DNA of 64,000 nt from Dacryopinax spathularia (Eukaryota > Basidiomycota > Dacrymycetes > Dacrymycetales > Dacrymycetaceae). Both the position numbers and the translations under genes were made by a program. The notes under the pieces are model-generated. The model was given only the letters and a program-made list of their open reading frames with translations, was not told where the DNA came from and ran no database searches. The stretch lies in assembly GCA_037974965.1 (NCBI GenBank), contig JBBPFI010000001.1, positions 558,001 to 622,000 on the forward strand. The letters are read 5' to 3'. Shown in pieces: positions 46,043 through 57,358 of this stretch (positions within the stretch are counted from its first letter, which is position 1; each line of letters begins with the position of its first letter).

Positions 46043-47337
46043 TTGGCGCATATTACTGGGTGGGGACACTGTATGCTCTAGAGATTAGATAGTAGTCGGA
46101 CGTGACATCATACCTCTCCCATGGCAGCTGCATGCAGTCGCGTTCGACACTGGGGCTCACAGCCAGTTCCGGTATACTTACGCACAGTACATCTGCGGTG
46201 GGAACCCAAATCCCGACCCCTCCGAAAACCTCGCGGAAACAGTGAGCTTCCCAACCCGGAGGAACTAGGATATCGGGCTGTCGGTTCATCGGCCTGATCC
46301 GAGAGCGGATGACAAAGGGACAAGAAGGACAGCATGACGCTCTACCCCGCATTCCCTTGAGCTCCTAACTCCTATGTCCGTGATGCGCAACACCGACACA
46401 CTGGTGATCGACAACTCCAATCCATTATCCTCATCCTCATCAGCTGTGGATGATCCGAGGTCTTTACAATTACAAAGCCGTTAAGAGCGATCTCTAAGCC
46501 GACACCAACCTCTGGACAATGACGCCACAAGGGAGGAAGTACGAGGATACGAGCGACGCCTTATCCCCGAGCCCTACAGCGTTACATCCGCTACAACTCC
46601 TACAACTCCTACAACGGCAAAGAGCGTGGATGACGCGCCAGGGTCGTCGCGGAGTCTGACTCAGCACCCTTCGCTGAGCAACAAGAGAAGAAGAGCAAGG
46701 TGTCGGGTCTAGCCCCGCGGCGGCGGCGACCCCTTCCTCTGGCCAGCCATCGCACCCAACGGACGGGTTCGGCCGCCCGCAGTTTCTGCGCTCCTGCGGG
46801 GATGATGGCGTAGGGTCGCGCTTTTGTTCTGGGCTGTGCAGCAGCTAATGCAGGGTTGATGAAGGGTGAAGGGTGATGCGTTCCCTTTGTCAGCCGGCTT
46901 GTTGCGTTATGGGCTTCGGAAGGGGCCTGGCCCGGGGATTCGTAAGAGCCGCGACCCTTGCGTGGGAGCGCCGTGGGATGGACATGGCTCATCCGCTGCC
47001 CAAAGTGCGCCGAGGATGGTCGTGTCATGCCGCTCCCTCTGTGGGTTGGTCCCGATCCGATTAGGAAGGAAGAGATACTTATCGGATGACTGGGCAGCGC
47101 CGCGCTCGGCGGTGTGTGGATGGATGGCGTGGACCGTTTGGGTGCTGCGGGGCGGGGAATCCAGCGCCGAGAGTGTGGATGTGCAGAGGTATAAAGAGCT
47201 GCTGTTATCGGACAGTGTTTCATTATCAGCCCCGCAACCGCCCCCGCCTTCATATTAGAGACGGGCAACATCGCTTACTATCGCGCATATAACGACTACC
47301 CACACGAACCTAACCAGAAGTAGAAGAACGAGCAACA
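46043..47337. other. 1.3-kb intergenic region with TATA box for the SDR gene
   Basis: No gene is supported in this stretch; open frames near 46600-47270 on both strands overlap and look like chance. TATAAAG at 47190-47196 lies about 145 bp before the SDR ATG and is a likely TATA box for it. No repeat or RNA gene was recognised. Confidence 0.55.
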
Positions 47338-48507
47338 ATGTCGTACGGCAGCACCTCCTCAGCGCCCACAGTCCTCGTCACATCCTCCACATCATTCATC
47401 GGCGCACACACCGTCCTCGCCCTCATCTCCAAAGGCTACCTCGTAAAAGCCCTCGTCCCGCGCATTTCCCTCGCACGCGACTTCCTCAAACTCCACCCCG
47501 AATGCGCTCCTTCCCTCGAATGGGGGCTGTTGCATAACTTGATGGATGCGCGAGCGGTGAGGGAAGCGGTGAGGGAGGTGGATTATGTGGTGCATGTCTG
47601 TGCGCCTTGGACTGGTCTTGAGGGGGAAAGAGACGAGCAGATGGACGTCCTCCTCCCTGCTGTCGAAGGCGTTCACGCCCTCCTCGCAGCCTGCGCACGC
47701 GAGCCCCGCATAAAGCAAGTCGTCTTGACCTCTTCTTTCGGCGCTGTCCTCGACCCCACCGCCGGCTTTAGCAAGGACAAAACTTATACGCCAGAATCAT
47801 GGAACCCCGCCTCCTGGGAATCGGCCCTATCGGCAACAGACCCAGTCGAGCTCCACTTAGCGGCAAAAACGCTCGCCGAACGTTCCGCATGGGAGTTCAT
47901 GCGCTCCCACAACCCTTCCTTCCACCTAACAACGCTATGCCCTCCGGTGATCCTTGGTCCTCCCGCTCATCCGCTCCCCGAGCTGAGCACCCGGACGTTG
48001 GGAGAGAGTCTGGGGCACGCTTGGTCGATCCTCTCTGGGGAACATGATCAAGTGCCTCCGACGAGGTTCCCCCTGTGGGTAGACGTGAGGGATCTTGCGA
48101 TTTTGCAAGTAGCCGCGCTGGGCAACCCGGATGCCGAGGGGAAACGGTTCTTGGCTGTCGGAGGAGAGTTCACGAACGACCAGCTTGTCTCCATTACCGC
48201 CGAGCATTTCCCGGGCGAGGCCTCGCGCCTGCCTCTCCCCTCAGCCTCCCCGATCCGGGAAGGGGAGAAATACGCAAAAGTCGATATGTCCCTCACCCTA
48301 TCCACCTTTGGGACTTCCTGGAAGCCGAGGAAGTTGGACGACACGGTGCGAGAGATGGCTGACAGTCTCTATTCTCGCGAGAGGGAATTGGAGCGGGAGA
48401 GGGAGATGAAGGCTTGGTGGACCTTGTCCTCCGCGAGCGTGGAGGGCGTGGAGGCGGGGTTGGAGTTGAGTCATTTTGAGAGAGCTGTTACGGTTGAGGT
48501 TGCTTGA
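47338..48507 (+). CDS. intronless extended SDR (epimerase/DFR-like) with substituted catalytic motifs
   Basis: The fold is that of NAD(P)-dependent epimerase/dehydratase or dihydroflavonol-reductase-like proteins: N-terminal PTVLVTSSTSFIGAHTVLAL, middle YVVHVCAPWTGLEG, IKQVVLTSSFGAVLDP, then TLCPPVILGP and FPLWVDVRDLAILQVAA. Two hallmark motifs are changed. The usual TGxxGxIG dinucleotide loop is here TSSTSFIG. The usual YxxxK active site is here HLAAK (about residue 178), with His in place of Tyr. The Lys is kept. The frame is open without intron for 389 codons in an intron-rich neighbourhood. The C-terminal 40 residues add a charged ERELEREREMKAWW stretch beyond the fold. It may be a reductase with altered chemistry, or a non-enzymatic member. 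Family certain, activity uncertain. Confidence 0.9.
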   Translation: MSYGSTSSAPTVLVTSSTSFIGAHTVLALISKGYLVKALVPRISLARDFLKLHPECAPSLEWGLLHNLMDARAVREAVREVDYVVHVCAPWTGLEGERDEQMDVLLPAVEGVHALLAACAREPRIKQVVLTSSFGAVLDPTAGFSKDKTYTPESWNPASWESALSATDPVELHLAAKTLAERSAWEFMRSHNPSFHLTTLCPPVILGPPAHPLPELSTRTLGESLGHAWSILSGEHDQVPPTRFPLWVDVRDLAILQVAALGNPDAEGKRFLAVGGEFTNDQLVSITAEHFPGEASRLPLPSASPIREGEKYAKVDMSLTLSTFGTSWKPRKLDDTVREMADSLYSRERELEREREMKAWWTLSSASVEGVEAGLELSHFERAVTVEVA

Positions 48508-48837
48508 GGTCGCCCTTCGTCCGGGGGTGGGAGTTGTAGGATGATGGGACATTTTTGTAGAATATGACGCACAATGTATTTTAGGCAATTGTTAGATCAC
48601 AGCTCAATGTTATGCCCTCAAACATATTACGACCATCACGTCCCTCGTGCCCACTGCGAAACACATTTGTTGCTTACATGCCCTCAGGCACTTCCTCTGC
48701 TCATGTCGCAGCCGGCACAGGAGGATGCGGCCCTAGAACCGCGCATACACTCCCTTCCACCCATCATAACCAATAAACCATTCGTTTCTTCATTTCGTTA
48801 CTTCATTTCCACTAAGGCGCCTTAGATACCCAAAAGG
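48508..48837. other. intergenic between convergent SDR and mitochondrial kinase
   Basis: About 330 bp of 3' flanking sequence for two convergent genes. No gene or repeat seen. Confidence 0.45.
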
Positions 48838-50607
48838 CTACACCTCAATATCCTCCAGCATTGTCCCCAGCTTGGGAAGTCGCAGATAAGCGTCCACGCC
48901 ATACCCGTCCAGCGAAACTAAATGTAGGGAACCGCGGAAGTATTCGGCGTAGATCTTGCTCATTGGGAGGCCTATGCCTAGGTGGGGGCGGGGTGGGGTT
49001 GGGAGGTCTTGGGGTGGGGGGGATGGTGATTGGGGGGATGATGAGGGTGATGAGGGTGATGATGCTGATGAGGCGAGGTCGGTGGGTTGGGTGGATGAAG
49101 ATATTGAGGGGGATGGTGATGGTGATGGTGATGATGAGGGCGATGGCGACGATGAAGCAGAGATCGGCGACGGCAACTCATCCCCCTCCCCCTCCCCCTC
49201 GGCATCACCCACAACCTGCTCCTCAACAGTAGCCATAACCCCCCCACTCCGCATCGCCGCCCTCTTGAGCGCCTCCAGCCTATCCGCCGCCAACCGTGCC
49301 TTATTCCTCAAATGCGAGAAACTGTACAGGTCCGCCGGGCTGGCGATGTCGGACGATTGGAGGCCGCCGCCCTGGTCGGAGATGCGGATATGGACGTCTG
49401 TGGGGGAGTTTACTAGCGTTACTTGGATTGGGGGCGGTTGGGGGGTGGTGGGGTGGGCGAGCCGGGTGAAGCGGAATGACTGTATGCGTGCTTTAGTTCC
49501 ACTCAACCCTATTACGATGGACGAGGACGAAGCAAGGGAGGGGAGAAGGAGGGGAGGCGGACGTACGTTTTTCAAGAGTTCGAAGATGGGATACTCGAGA
49601 TGTTCCCTTATATACGCAAACCTCGTGTCCGTATCCCCATCAATCCGTACCTCTGGCCACCGAACGTCCTCTCCCGATTTACTCGTCCTTCGTCTGCGGG
49701 AAAGGAGGTCCGCACAATGCCGTATGCATTCGCTCGCGTCGAGGGCGGTGCTGATGATCCCTACGTGGTCTTGCGCTTTTCCTGTTGCTGTAGAGGAAGA
49801 GGAAGGGGAGGCGAGGGAGGCGGAGAGGGCGACGTGATGCTGCGCTAGGACGCGCCGAGAGATACGGGAGACGAGCATTCGCCTCAGGACGGTGTCCAGT
49901 AGCTCGGGAGGGAGGTACTGGGAAGAGAGGGAGAACCCGAGGGAGAGGGTGGGAATTACTGCTGCGCTAAGTGGGATGTCAGCTGGATTTGAGGAGAGGG
50001 AGGAGGGGGGAGGGGGAACGAACTGCTCGTCCAGGATCGTCTGCAGGAAATGGCAGAACCGTTGGTTATCCTGCAGGGTTTGTATGGGCGGGTAGGAGCG
50101 GGTTCTGCACCTCCGTCAGCCACTGTACGGTTGTCAGGTAGATCCAGGACGTACCGCTCGAACGCACTCCAGTACAGCTAAGCCCAAGTTAGCGAGGAAG
50201 AAGGGGGAAAGGGGATGGGAAGAGACGCACCTCATACACCTTCGCGACCTGCTCCTGCCTCACCACCACAAAAGGCAGCGTCTGCAGATCCCTAATCCTA
50301 TGTGCGAGCCTAACGGGCAACTCCGTCCTCACATAATTCGCGCTCTGTCTCCTCATCAGCCTCGCCTCTCCCTCCCAGACCCAAGCTCAGAGAGCAAGGC
50401 AAGCAGCGAGATACGGACCTTGATCAACCGTTCCTCATTCATGTTCCTCCCGAAGAAGATCAGCTGCCTCAGAGAGAGAGGCTTGCTCTTCTTCTGCGCG
50501 TAGAGCTCCAGTTGCCTATTTCTGTAGAAATGGGTTGGGGCGGATGTGGAGGATGTGCTCGGGGTTGGTTGGAGCGAGAATTGGCGGGCGGCGCGAGTGG
50601 GTCGCAT
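48838..50607 (-). CDS. mitochondrial PDK/BCKDK-type protein kinase
   Basis: This GHKL-fold Ser kinase phosphorylates pyruvate or branched-chain 2-oxoacid dehydrogenase E1 in the mitochondrial matrix. The ATG at 50607 starts MRPTRAARQFSLQPTPSTSS, an Arg/Ser-rich presequence. The N-terminal helical domain includes RQLIFFGRNMNEERLIKSAN and ELPVRLAHRIRDLQTLPF. The kinase domain has the N box REHLEYPIFELLKN, then HIRISDQGGGLQSSDIA (G1) and the lid HLGIGLPMSKIYAEYFRGSL (G2). The final strand reads DGYGVDAYLRLPKLG. Between G1 and G2 lies an insert of about 100 residues, mostly Ser/Pro with an acidic run GEGEGDELP, which is unusual for the family. About five introns interrupt the gene. Both PDK (yeast Pkp1/Pkp2) and BCKDK remain possible. 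It is divergent from MED20's 3' side only. Confidence 0.9.
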
Positions 50608-51145
50608 GCTGGGCTATCTCGAAGGGGTGAGGGGTATGAAGATGAGCCGAGCTGGCGAATACTATGTTCGGAGTTGGATGTTCGGAATTGGGCTGCGAGT
50701 GCGCGCGGTCTGCTGGGAGGGGGAGGGGTCGCCAGTCTGTTGAGGAGCAGCAAGCAGAGGGTGACTCGTGCGCCCACACAGCGGGCAGGGCAACGTCGTG
50801 CGGGGTCAAAAGGTGGAGAACCCAACCCGCTGCTATGCTCGATCGGGCGAGTGGAATGAAAGAGCAGTGGATGGGTGGATGGACCGAGATAGGAAACGGC
50901 GTTACCCCGAGTCAGGCCTCGCTCTAGTTAGCTCTTCACGTGAAGATTAGATAATCAAAGGGCCGCTCAGCTTCCAAGCGTCCCGGGGCGGTCAGGTGAG
51001 CAGCCTCGTTGAAATTAGACATGCCGGTGCGTGGGCTGGATCAGACCATGGAGGATCATCCCGATCGTTGGTCAGATCAGTAATATTCAAATGGCGTATA
51101 TTAGGTACAAGTACAGCTGCATATAGTGCATATTTGTGTGGGGCG
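50608..51145. other. intergenic upstream of the kinase gene
   Basis: About 540 bp between the kinase start and the 3' end of MED20, both minus. The kinase promoter must be here. No clear TATA box or RNA gene. Confidence 0.45.
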
Positions 51146-52503
51146 TTACAGGATGTTCTCCCTCCGAAGAACGAACATGATCGAGAATGCAGATCTCCGG
51201 TCTTTCTCCGCCCCGACCCAATCGCGTCGATCAGGCGGGGGGACAGTGTCCGTCCCGTACACCCAGTCATCTTCGGTCAACTCGATGTCCTCGTCCTCCT
51301 TCTCAGGCTGGGCGGGCTCGACATCCATCGCCCCGTTCTCGCCTGCGGGAGGCTTCTTCTCCGTGTCAGCTGACTCGCCGGCTGGTTGCTTCTCCCCATC
51401 GGCCGCAAAATCCCGTTCTTTGTCCACTTCCATCCCCTCCCCTCCCGACCCCTCCTTCCCATCAACCCCAGCCCCGTTCACGCCATTCGCGCCTGCAGTC
51501 TCGGCCTCGGCCTGGTGCTCATCAACCACGTACAGGTTCTCGAATATGTCCTCGGCGCTCGCTTCGACCCACAAGTTCTCTTCGAGCGCCGCTACGGTCC
51601 GTCTCGCTCCTGGCGAAGCGGGGAACAAGCCCGCAAGAAAGGAGGAGAGGAAATCGTTCAGTTTCGTCACGTCTCCGTCTTCCCTCGTAGGCATATGCAC
51701 CAGCGGGAGATATTCCGCCTGTGCACATATCTCAGCACGCCCTTCGCGGAATGAAGTACTGAGAGGAAGATGGGGGGGATGAGCACGCACCTCGAGTATC
51801 ATCCCCTTCCCTCCCCCAGCCGGACTACTCAAATTCCCCACCCTAACGACCCAATCCTGTCCAATCCCAAACACAAACCCATCCAGCGTCAAATGCGGTG
51901 CGTTCCCCGCGGCCTGCCAAGCCCTATTCCACCCCTCCCTCTCCCCAATCTGCCTGCCCGGCACCCAGCTAGCTCTCAAATTCATTAACAGCATATCGAG
52001 CGAATTGGGCGGTTTAAGGGTGACGAACGTCGTACGGAAATGAGCGGGCTCTTCGTCTTTTAGCATGGCCATACGGGACCGGGCGGCCTCTTCGGCGCCT
52101 TTTTGAGAGAGGGCGTGTCGGTATTCGCCGCGCGAGGGGACGGAGCCGTCTTCTAGCCAGACGTACGTGCATGGGTCGGGGGCGTTGTGAGGCGTGACGG
52201 TGTGCATTATGCGCTCGCCCCGCGTGCCGGAGGGGTTTGGGGCGGTGGACCGGTAGGTGCGCATGAGGAGGAGCCAGCGGCCGCGTTGCACGCCCTGTAT
52301 TGTATTGCATGTTCTTATCGTCAGCTAGAGAACTTGTGGGTCTGTGAAGGAGAGGACGTACACCGGTGCGAACGATCCGTTGACAGACGATGTCGAGGTC
52401 TTGCTGGTTCGAGTTGGACCATCGTGCCAACCTGCGCACGCTCTCATGTCAGTTGCCCTACTCTTCCACGGTGTAAGCAGGGGGCATACCCTGTGATACC
52501 CAT
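51146..52503 (-). CDS. MED20: Mediator complex subunit 20 (TRF-like)
   Basis: MED20 is a head-module subunit of Mediator. Three exons assemble in one frame. The ATG at 52503 gives MGITG; a first intron (GTATGC...GCGCAG) leads to LARWSNSNQQDLDIVCQRIV, and a second (GTACGT...ATACAG) joins RTG to GVQRGRWLLLMRTYRST. The short MGITG start with a following RW is the typical Med20 N-terminus. Next come a region with PCTYVWLEDGSVPSRGEYRH and FVTLKPPNSLDMLLMNLRAS. The second half includes LDGFVFGIGQDWVVRVGNLS, which fits the beta-strand core, and LIxLVHMPTREDGD-like sequence at YLPLVHMPTREDGDVTKLND. A long acidic tail with MDVEPAQPEKEDEDIELTED follows and ends at 51146. The tail is longer than in most family members. 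Another intron may exist between ILEVRAHP and ICAQAEYLPL. Confidence 0.72.
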
Positions 52504-54823
52504 TGCTATCGTATTCGCGTGTGCATGGAGATCCTCGTCCTGGACAGGTTCAGGAGGAGGTTGAGGTGATGGTTGATGGGAAGGAGCGCGTCTTTCAGGG
52601 TCTTAGAACGAACAGAAGTTGGATGAGAAGCGCGTCTCCGCGCATACACGTCTCCTTTCCAACCACTGTTCTCTAGACTAATGCATGCCGTTCCTGAAGT
52701 ATTCTTTTGGCTGTTCGATATGGTTTGCATCGCCAATGTCCGCCATCCAGCGGTTCGTGGCCTTCACACGTTTTCCACCCTGGCTCGCAGTTGGCTGGCG
52801 GGAGGAAATAGGACTTAGTACAGGGCGGTGGATAGCCCTCATATGCTCGCGATCGCGTACGCCTGTCTCCTTTCTTTCTTTCTGTCTTTCTTTGCTCGCA
52901 TGGGAGCAAGACGCAGGAGCCGTAGGCAGAGTGGAAACTCCCGTCCGGTTCGTCCTCTTCGTTGTAGGGGACGTGGTCGCCATCTCGCTCGTCGGGCTCG
53001 TCCTGGTACGCACTGTCCGCATCTCGCTCCTTCGTGCTTCACCTTCTTACCTCGCTCATGCGGATTACGCCGCACAGGGCCCATTCTTCCCCCATTCTTC
53101 CCCCTTGTAGTGGGGGCGGGGAGCCAGCTACTCTCGCGCTGGTTGCTAGCGGGCAGCATTGGGTGAATCGCTTCTGTGCGTCTTACCGTGACTTCTCTCG
53201 GCAAACCCGTGCAGCCCGCCAACAATGGCACCAAGCCTTCAGGTCGGACAGAGCAGGCATTCTCCTCGACAAGAATCGGTAGCGGCTATCTCCAAACACC
53301 GGTACAGTGAGCTCGGCGCTCTTCCCTTTCCCCACGGGTCTTCTTTCGCAGAAGGTACGCCCCCGCCGTCCTTCCCGTCGATTCATGCTCGCTTTACCCT
53401 TAACGCTACTTACGCGGACCTTCGCTCACGATACGCGGTTTAGTTGGGAATCAAGATCCTCCAGCCTTTGTTAGTCGGGATGATGGCGTGCGATGTTGGC
53501 CTCTGGGCACTCGTACCGAAAACACCTCGTCGGACGGACTAGAATTCGTTCTCTCTTATAATGGAACGAGCGATGAACTGTCGAGATCCCGAAGTATTCG
53601 ACTGGCGTTTATCTTCCCTTTTATGGCAGGATTAGACCGCCGGGCTAGGGTTTCTCCGCGAACCCCGCTTTGGCAGATCGTGCCCGATCGGATTACGATA
53701 ACGAAGCGGTCGAGGTTGGGGCCTCGGTCTGTCCTGCTCCTCCGGCGGGTTCACTCCATATAGGTGATCGCTCCACGGGTTCGAGGTCGAGCCGGCGTAT
53801 CGTGTACGAGTTCCCTTCGAGTTCCGTCGCCTTCGGCCGCGAGAAGTTCTTGAACAACTCCCAGCGAAGTATATCGTGGGAGGGCAATTCCCTGGTTTGT
53901 TGGTTCTTCGACCATCGTTCCTTTGGGTTTGTGCGGGCAGTCTGGCACTTCCGAACACGGGCGCCTACACTCTACCGGTTCGTCCATGGCCGGGTCGTTT
54001 AACATCTTTATACATTGACCGACCACGGACCGACCGTTCCCCGGAGGCCCAGATCAAACGCGGGGTTTCTGCGTCATCAAACTCTCTTAGATCCGTAATC
54101 TACATACACACCGGACGTATCATTGACGCGATGCATGACCACCATTTGACTGCGACCCTTGGCCGATACGATGCCAATCGGGCTGCTTGTTTGGCACGAG
54201 GGCCCCGAACGGTGTGCCACACAATGGCCCAAATTCTGCCGTGTTTCTCGCGGATGAGCCTCGGCCGCACAGCATGTTATCCACGTTCGTATTGCCCCGA
54301 TGTCCATGTGCGGCGACCTTCCGAAGCTTTTGCGACATCCCATTGGACTCGTTCTTCTGCTCAACCGGTAATGGCGATATTCTCGGCACGTTTGTACGCC
54401 GTGGGCGCTTCGTGGTCGCCGCACCTCTCAGATGTTGTACCGTCGTCGGGTCGGCCCGTGGACCCGTTTGAAGTGACCCTCAGATCGGGCGCGTTCCCCA
54501 CCCAAATTTTACCACCTTCTCCGTTATCGCGAACCGCATCGGCCGTCGTTGAACACACTTCGATCGTTCAGCGAACGAGGATCCGCCCGAAAGACAATTG
54601 CCAACTGGCCAATTGACCTTGTTACGGAGCCGGGCAGCAGTTCCTTCTTGTCTCTGCACACACACCGCGTACATACCGTAACCTGTTCCCGGGTACAGCT
54701 CGGCTTCCAGGCCCTCGACTCTGACCCGCCGCTTGCTGCACTCATCCTGCCTGCCCGTATATGATCTGAGTCCATGTAACCCTCCCTGCCAACGAGGCGC
54801 TCCTGCTCTTGCTCCTCCCCGCC
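52504..54823. other. 2.3-kb stretch without a supportable gene
   Basis: Several open frames of 60-250 codons overlap on both strands, the longest being a 246-codon plus-strand frame at 53876-54616. None has a family motif. Opposite frames between 53632 and 54026 are also open, so codon content does not separate them. The part near 52504 should contain the MED20 promoter and the part near 54823 the MFS promoter. No tRNA, repeat or mobile-element end was recognised. Confidence 0.55.
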
Positions 54824-56805
54824 ATGGCAGATACCGCTGACCCGATCGACTACCTCGAACCGGCTCTGGCGGTGCCCTACCCCGCGCACGCTCGAACAGG
54901 CTCGCGCTCGACGGACAGGCGACCAAGCTTTACTGGTTTGACTCAGGCTGCTCGTGTTACCGCTCATGAGCTGCCCGTATTGGGAAGCTCGGCCGATATC
55001 GAGCTGATTAGCGTCAACTCGAAGGCTCCTACTGATAATGCTATCGCTGAGGAACCGTCCGACTCTGTCTTTGAGCCGGAGGCCTACAGGCCGAGTCAGA
55101 GGCAGCTTATGCTCTACACTCTTGCTTGCTGCTGGTCGGTCGTCGTCAGTACGTGGTATACCTGCCGAGCTGGTTCATGTATGGCTAAGAATGCACGAAG
55201 TGGGTTGGAATGACGGTTCGACTGGTCCTCTTATTCTCAGGATGGAAGCCTTCTGGGGTGTGGGTTTCGCCATCGTCTCGTTGCTCTACGTATGCAGCTT
55301 CGTGGTATGTTCCCATCGAAATGCCCGAGAAGACGGGATGCTAGGTGGAATCTAGGGCTTCATCATTGCTGGGCTGCTCAATGTCTGGCTCTCAGACAGG
55401 TTTGGCTTTGGCAAGGTACGTTCCCAATTTTCTTCATGAACTCCTGGCTGAAGACGGATTGATTAGATCGTCGTACTAGCAGCCTGCTGTCAAGTATGTT
55501 GCTCGTCACCACTCCAACAACCTGTTTTGAGAATGTATCCAGCTCGTCGCAGCCGTCCTAGAATCAACCGAACCTCCCTTCCCCGTATTCGCTCTAGCAT
55601 TCGGCATCAACGGCTTCGGAGGAGCCTTGTCCGTACGTCGGCGTCTCCTCACTTCCTCCTTCCATCTGCTGAAAAAACGGCGCAGAACGCTCAACTGAAC
55701 ACAATGATCGCCTCGATGCCCGACTCAGCTTCCAAGCTCGGCGTCCTCCATATGAGCTACGTGTGTCCTACCGTTCATTCACCACGAGATCTCAAGCTGA
55801 CACATAGTGAAGGGCCTCGGCGCCTTCCTCAGTCCGTTCGCAGCGACCCAGTTCGCCCAAATGCCACGCTGGTCAACAGGGTACATCCTCCAAGCTGGGT
55901 TCGCCCTGATGGGCGTGATAGTATACATCGTCACTTTCAGGTTCAAGAACGAAGAGCGTCAGTTCCCCCTCCTCCGTCCCCTCCGTCTCACATCTAACGG
56001 GAAAGACGAATAAACAGAGATCCTCGGTGCCTGGCTGGACGGCCCGACCCAGGGCGATGCTGCTGCCCAGGGGAACAAGATCAAGCAGATCTTTAGGCTG
56101 CCGATGGTTCATGTGCTTGCGTTCTTTGTGCTTATTTATGTCGGGCTGGAGGTCACGCTGGGAGGGTGGATCGTCACGTACCTTGTGCAAGTGCGTGGGG
56201 GTGGTCCGTCGTCGGGTTATGCGTCGAGCGGTTTCTTCGGCGGTAAGCCTTCCTACAGTTGAGCTGAAGGAACAAGTGTTGACGGTAATGGCAGGACTGG
56301 CCCTCGGCCGGGTGCTGCTCCTCTGGGTCAATAAGAAGCTCGGGACGAACCGCGTGATCTATCTGTACAGCATGCTGGTCATGGGGCTGCTCATGATTGT
56401 CTGGTTCGTTCCCTCCGTGCTGGGAGACGCAATAGCCGCCGCCCTCATTGGGCTCTTGCTCGTAAGCCCTTTCTTGCTTCTCGGCAAAGACTTGCCAATA
56501 TTGATTGTTATGCAGGGACCCTTCTACCCACTAATGATCGGCGTCTCCCGCCAGATCCTTCCCCGAGGGTAAGCATCCCATCCCCTACTTCTTTCCAGGC
56601 TGACACGTCTTGCAGCCTCCTATCCGGCGCAATAGGCTGGATCGGCTCCTTCGGCCAGGCCGGCTCAGCTCTCTTCCCGTTCATAACCGGCGCCCTGGCC
56701 CAAAAGTATGGCATCAAGGTCCTCCAGCCTATGCTGGTCACTATGATGGCGCTTGATATCTGCTTGTGGGCTGCGCTGCCATTCACGACACGGTTGATCA
56801 ACTGA
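54824..56805 (+). CDS. MFS transporter of the fucose-permease-like type
   Basis: The protein is an integral membrane transporter. The ATG at 54824 starts MADTADPIDYLEPALAVPYP and a hydrophilic N-tail of about 100 residues. A first intron (GTACGT...CACGAAG) joins ACCWSVVV to MGWNDGSTGPLILRMEAFWG, the typical GWNDGxxGPL motif between TM1 and TM2 in this family. Further exons give GFIIAGLLNVWLSDRFGFGK, ALAFGINGFGGALSNAQLNT and LGVLHMSYGLGAFLSPFAAT. Then follow LEVTLGGWIVTYLVQVR, SSGFFGGLALGRVLLLWVNK and LLSGAIGWIGSFGQAGSALF. About ten introns are needed, and the stop is at 56805. Twelve membrane segments are likely. Substrate is unknown. Confidence 0.88.
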
Positions 56806-57358
56806 ATTTTCTCGTTATACCGCACGTGCTGCTTCGAGGTCGTAGAACGAAACGATTGCTTGGCATAATGTTCCCCCGCCAAGAAACTCCGATTCTTGTC
56901 TTTTGCTTGTTTTTTTCATTCCAGTCACTCCTGTCATACCAATAATGTCCATACTCCACACCCAAATACACCGAATCACCCAACCGCAACCGCACGAGAA
57001 TGAGAAAGATCGTTTCTCTTTATGCTCATAAAGGGATTCCATTTATCTGTTCTTGTTTTTTCTTCATACTCGGATACCTACTGTCCCCCAGCACACACCT
57101 ACGCGCTTTTGGGCAACGCAAAGTGGCGGAGAGAAGTGAACGCCTGCTACACAACAACAACGGAGGACTGGGATGCGATACACATGAGCACGATCGCTCG
57201 TGAGACCTGACACAACCAAGGAAAAGGGGAGACGGGGATGGGGGTGGGGAACGGGCGGGGGAATGATACAATGACTGCACTCGAGTTCAACCTGGATTTC
57301 TTTGCCTTGTCTTGTCGTCTTTGCGCTCTTCTAATAAGCCCGAAGGAACCGTGGGCGA
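56806..57358. other. intergenic between convergent MFS and ZWF1
   Basis: About 550 bp, mostly 3' UTRs of two convergent genes. Small open frames here are not supported. Nothing else seen. Confidence 0.45.

Noticed and set aside
53770-53800. GGGTTCGAGGTC resembling a tRNA B box
   Set aside because: No matching A box at the right distance and no acceptor stem pairing.
53876-54616. 246-codon plus-strand frame between MED20 and the MFS gene
   Set aside because: Composition is mixed, no domain is recognisable, and opposite frames are open over part of it. Kept as an unexplained region and not called as a gene.
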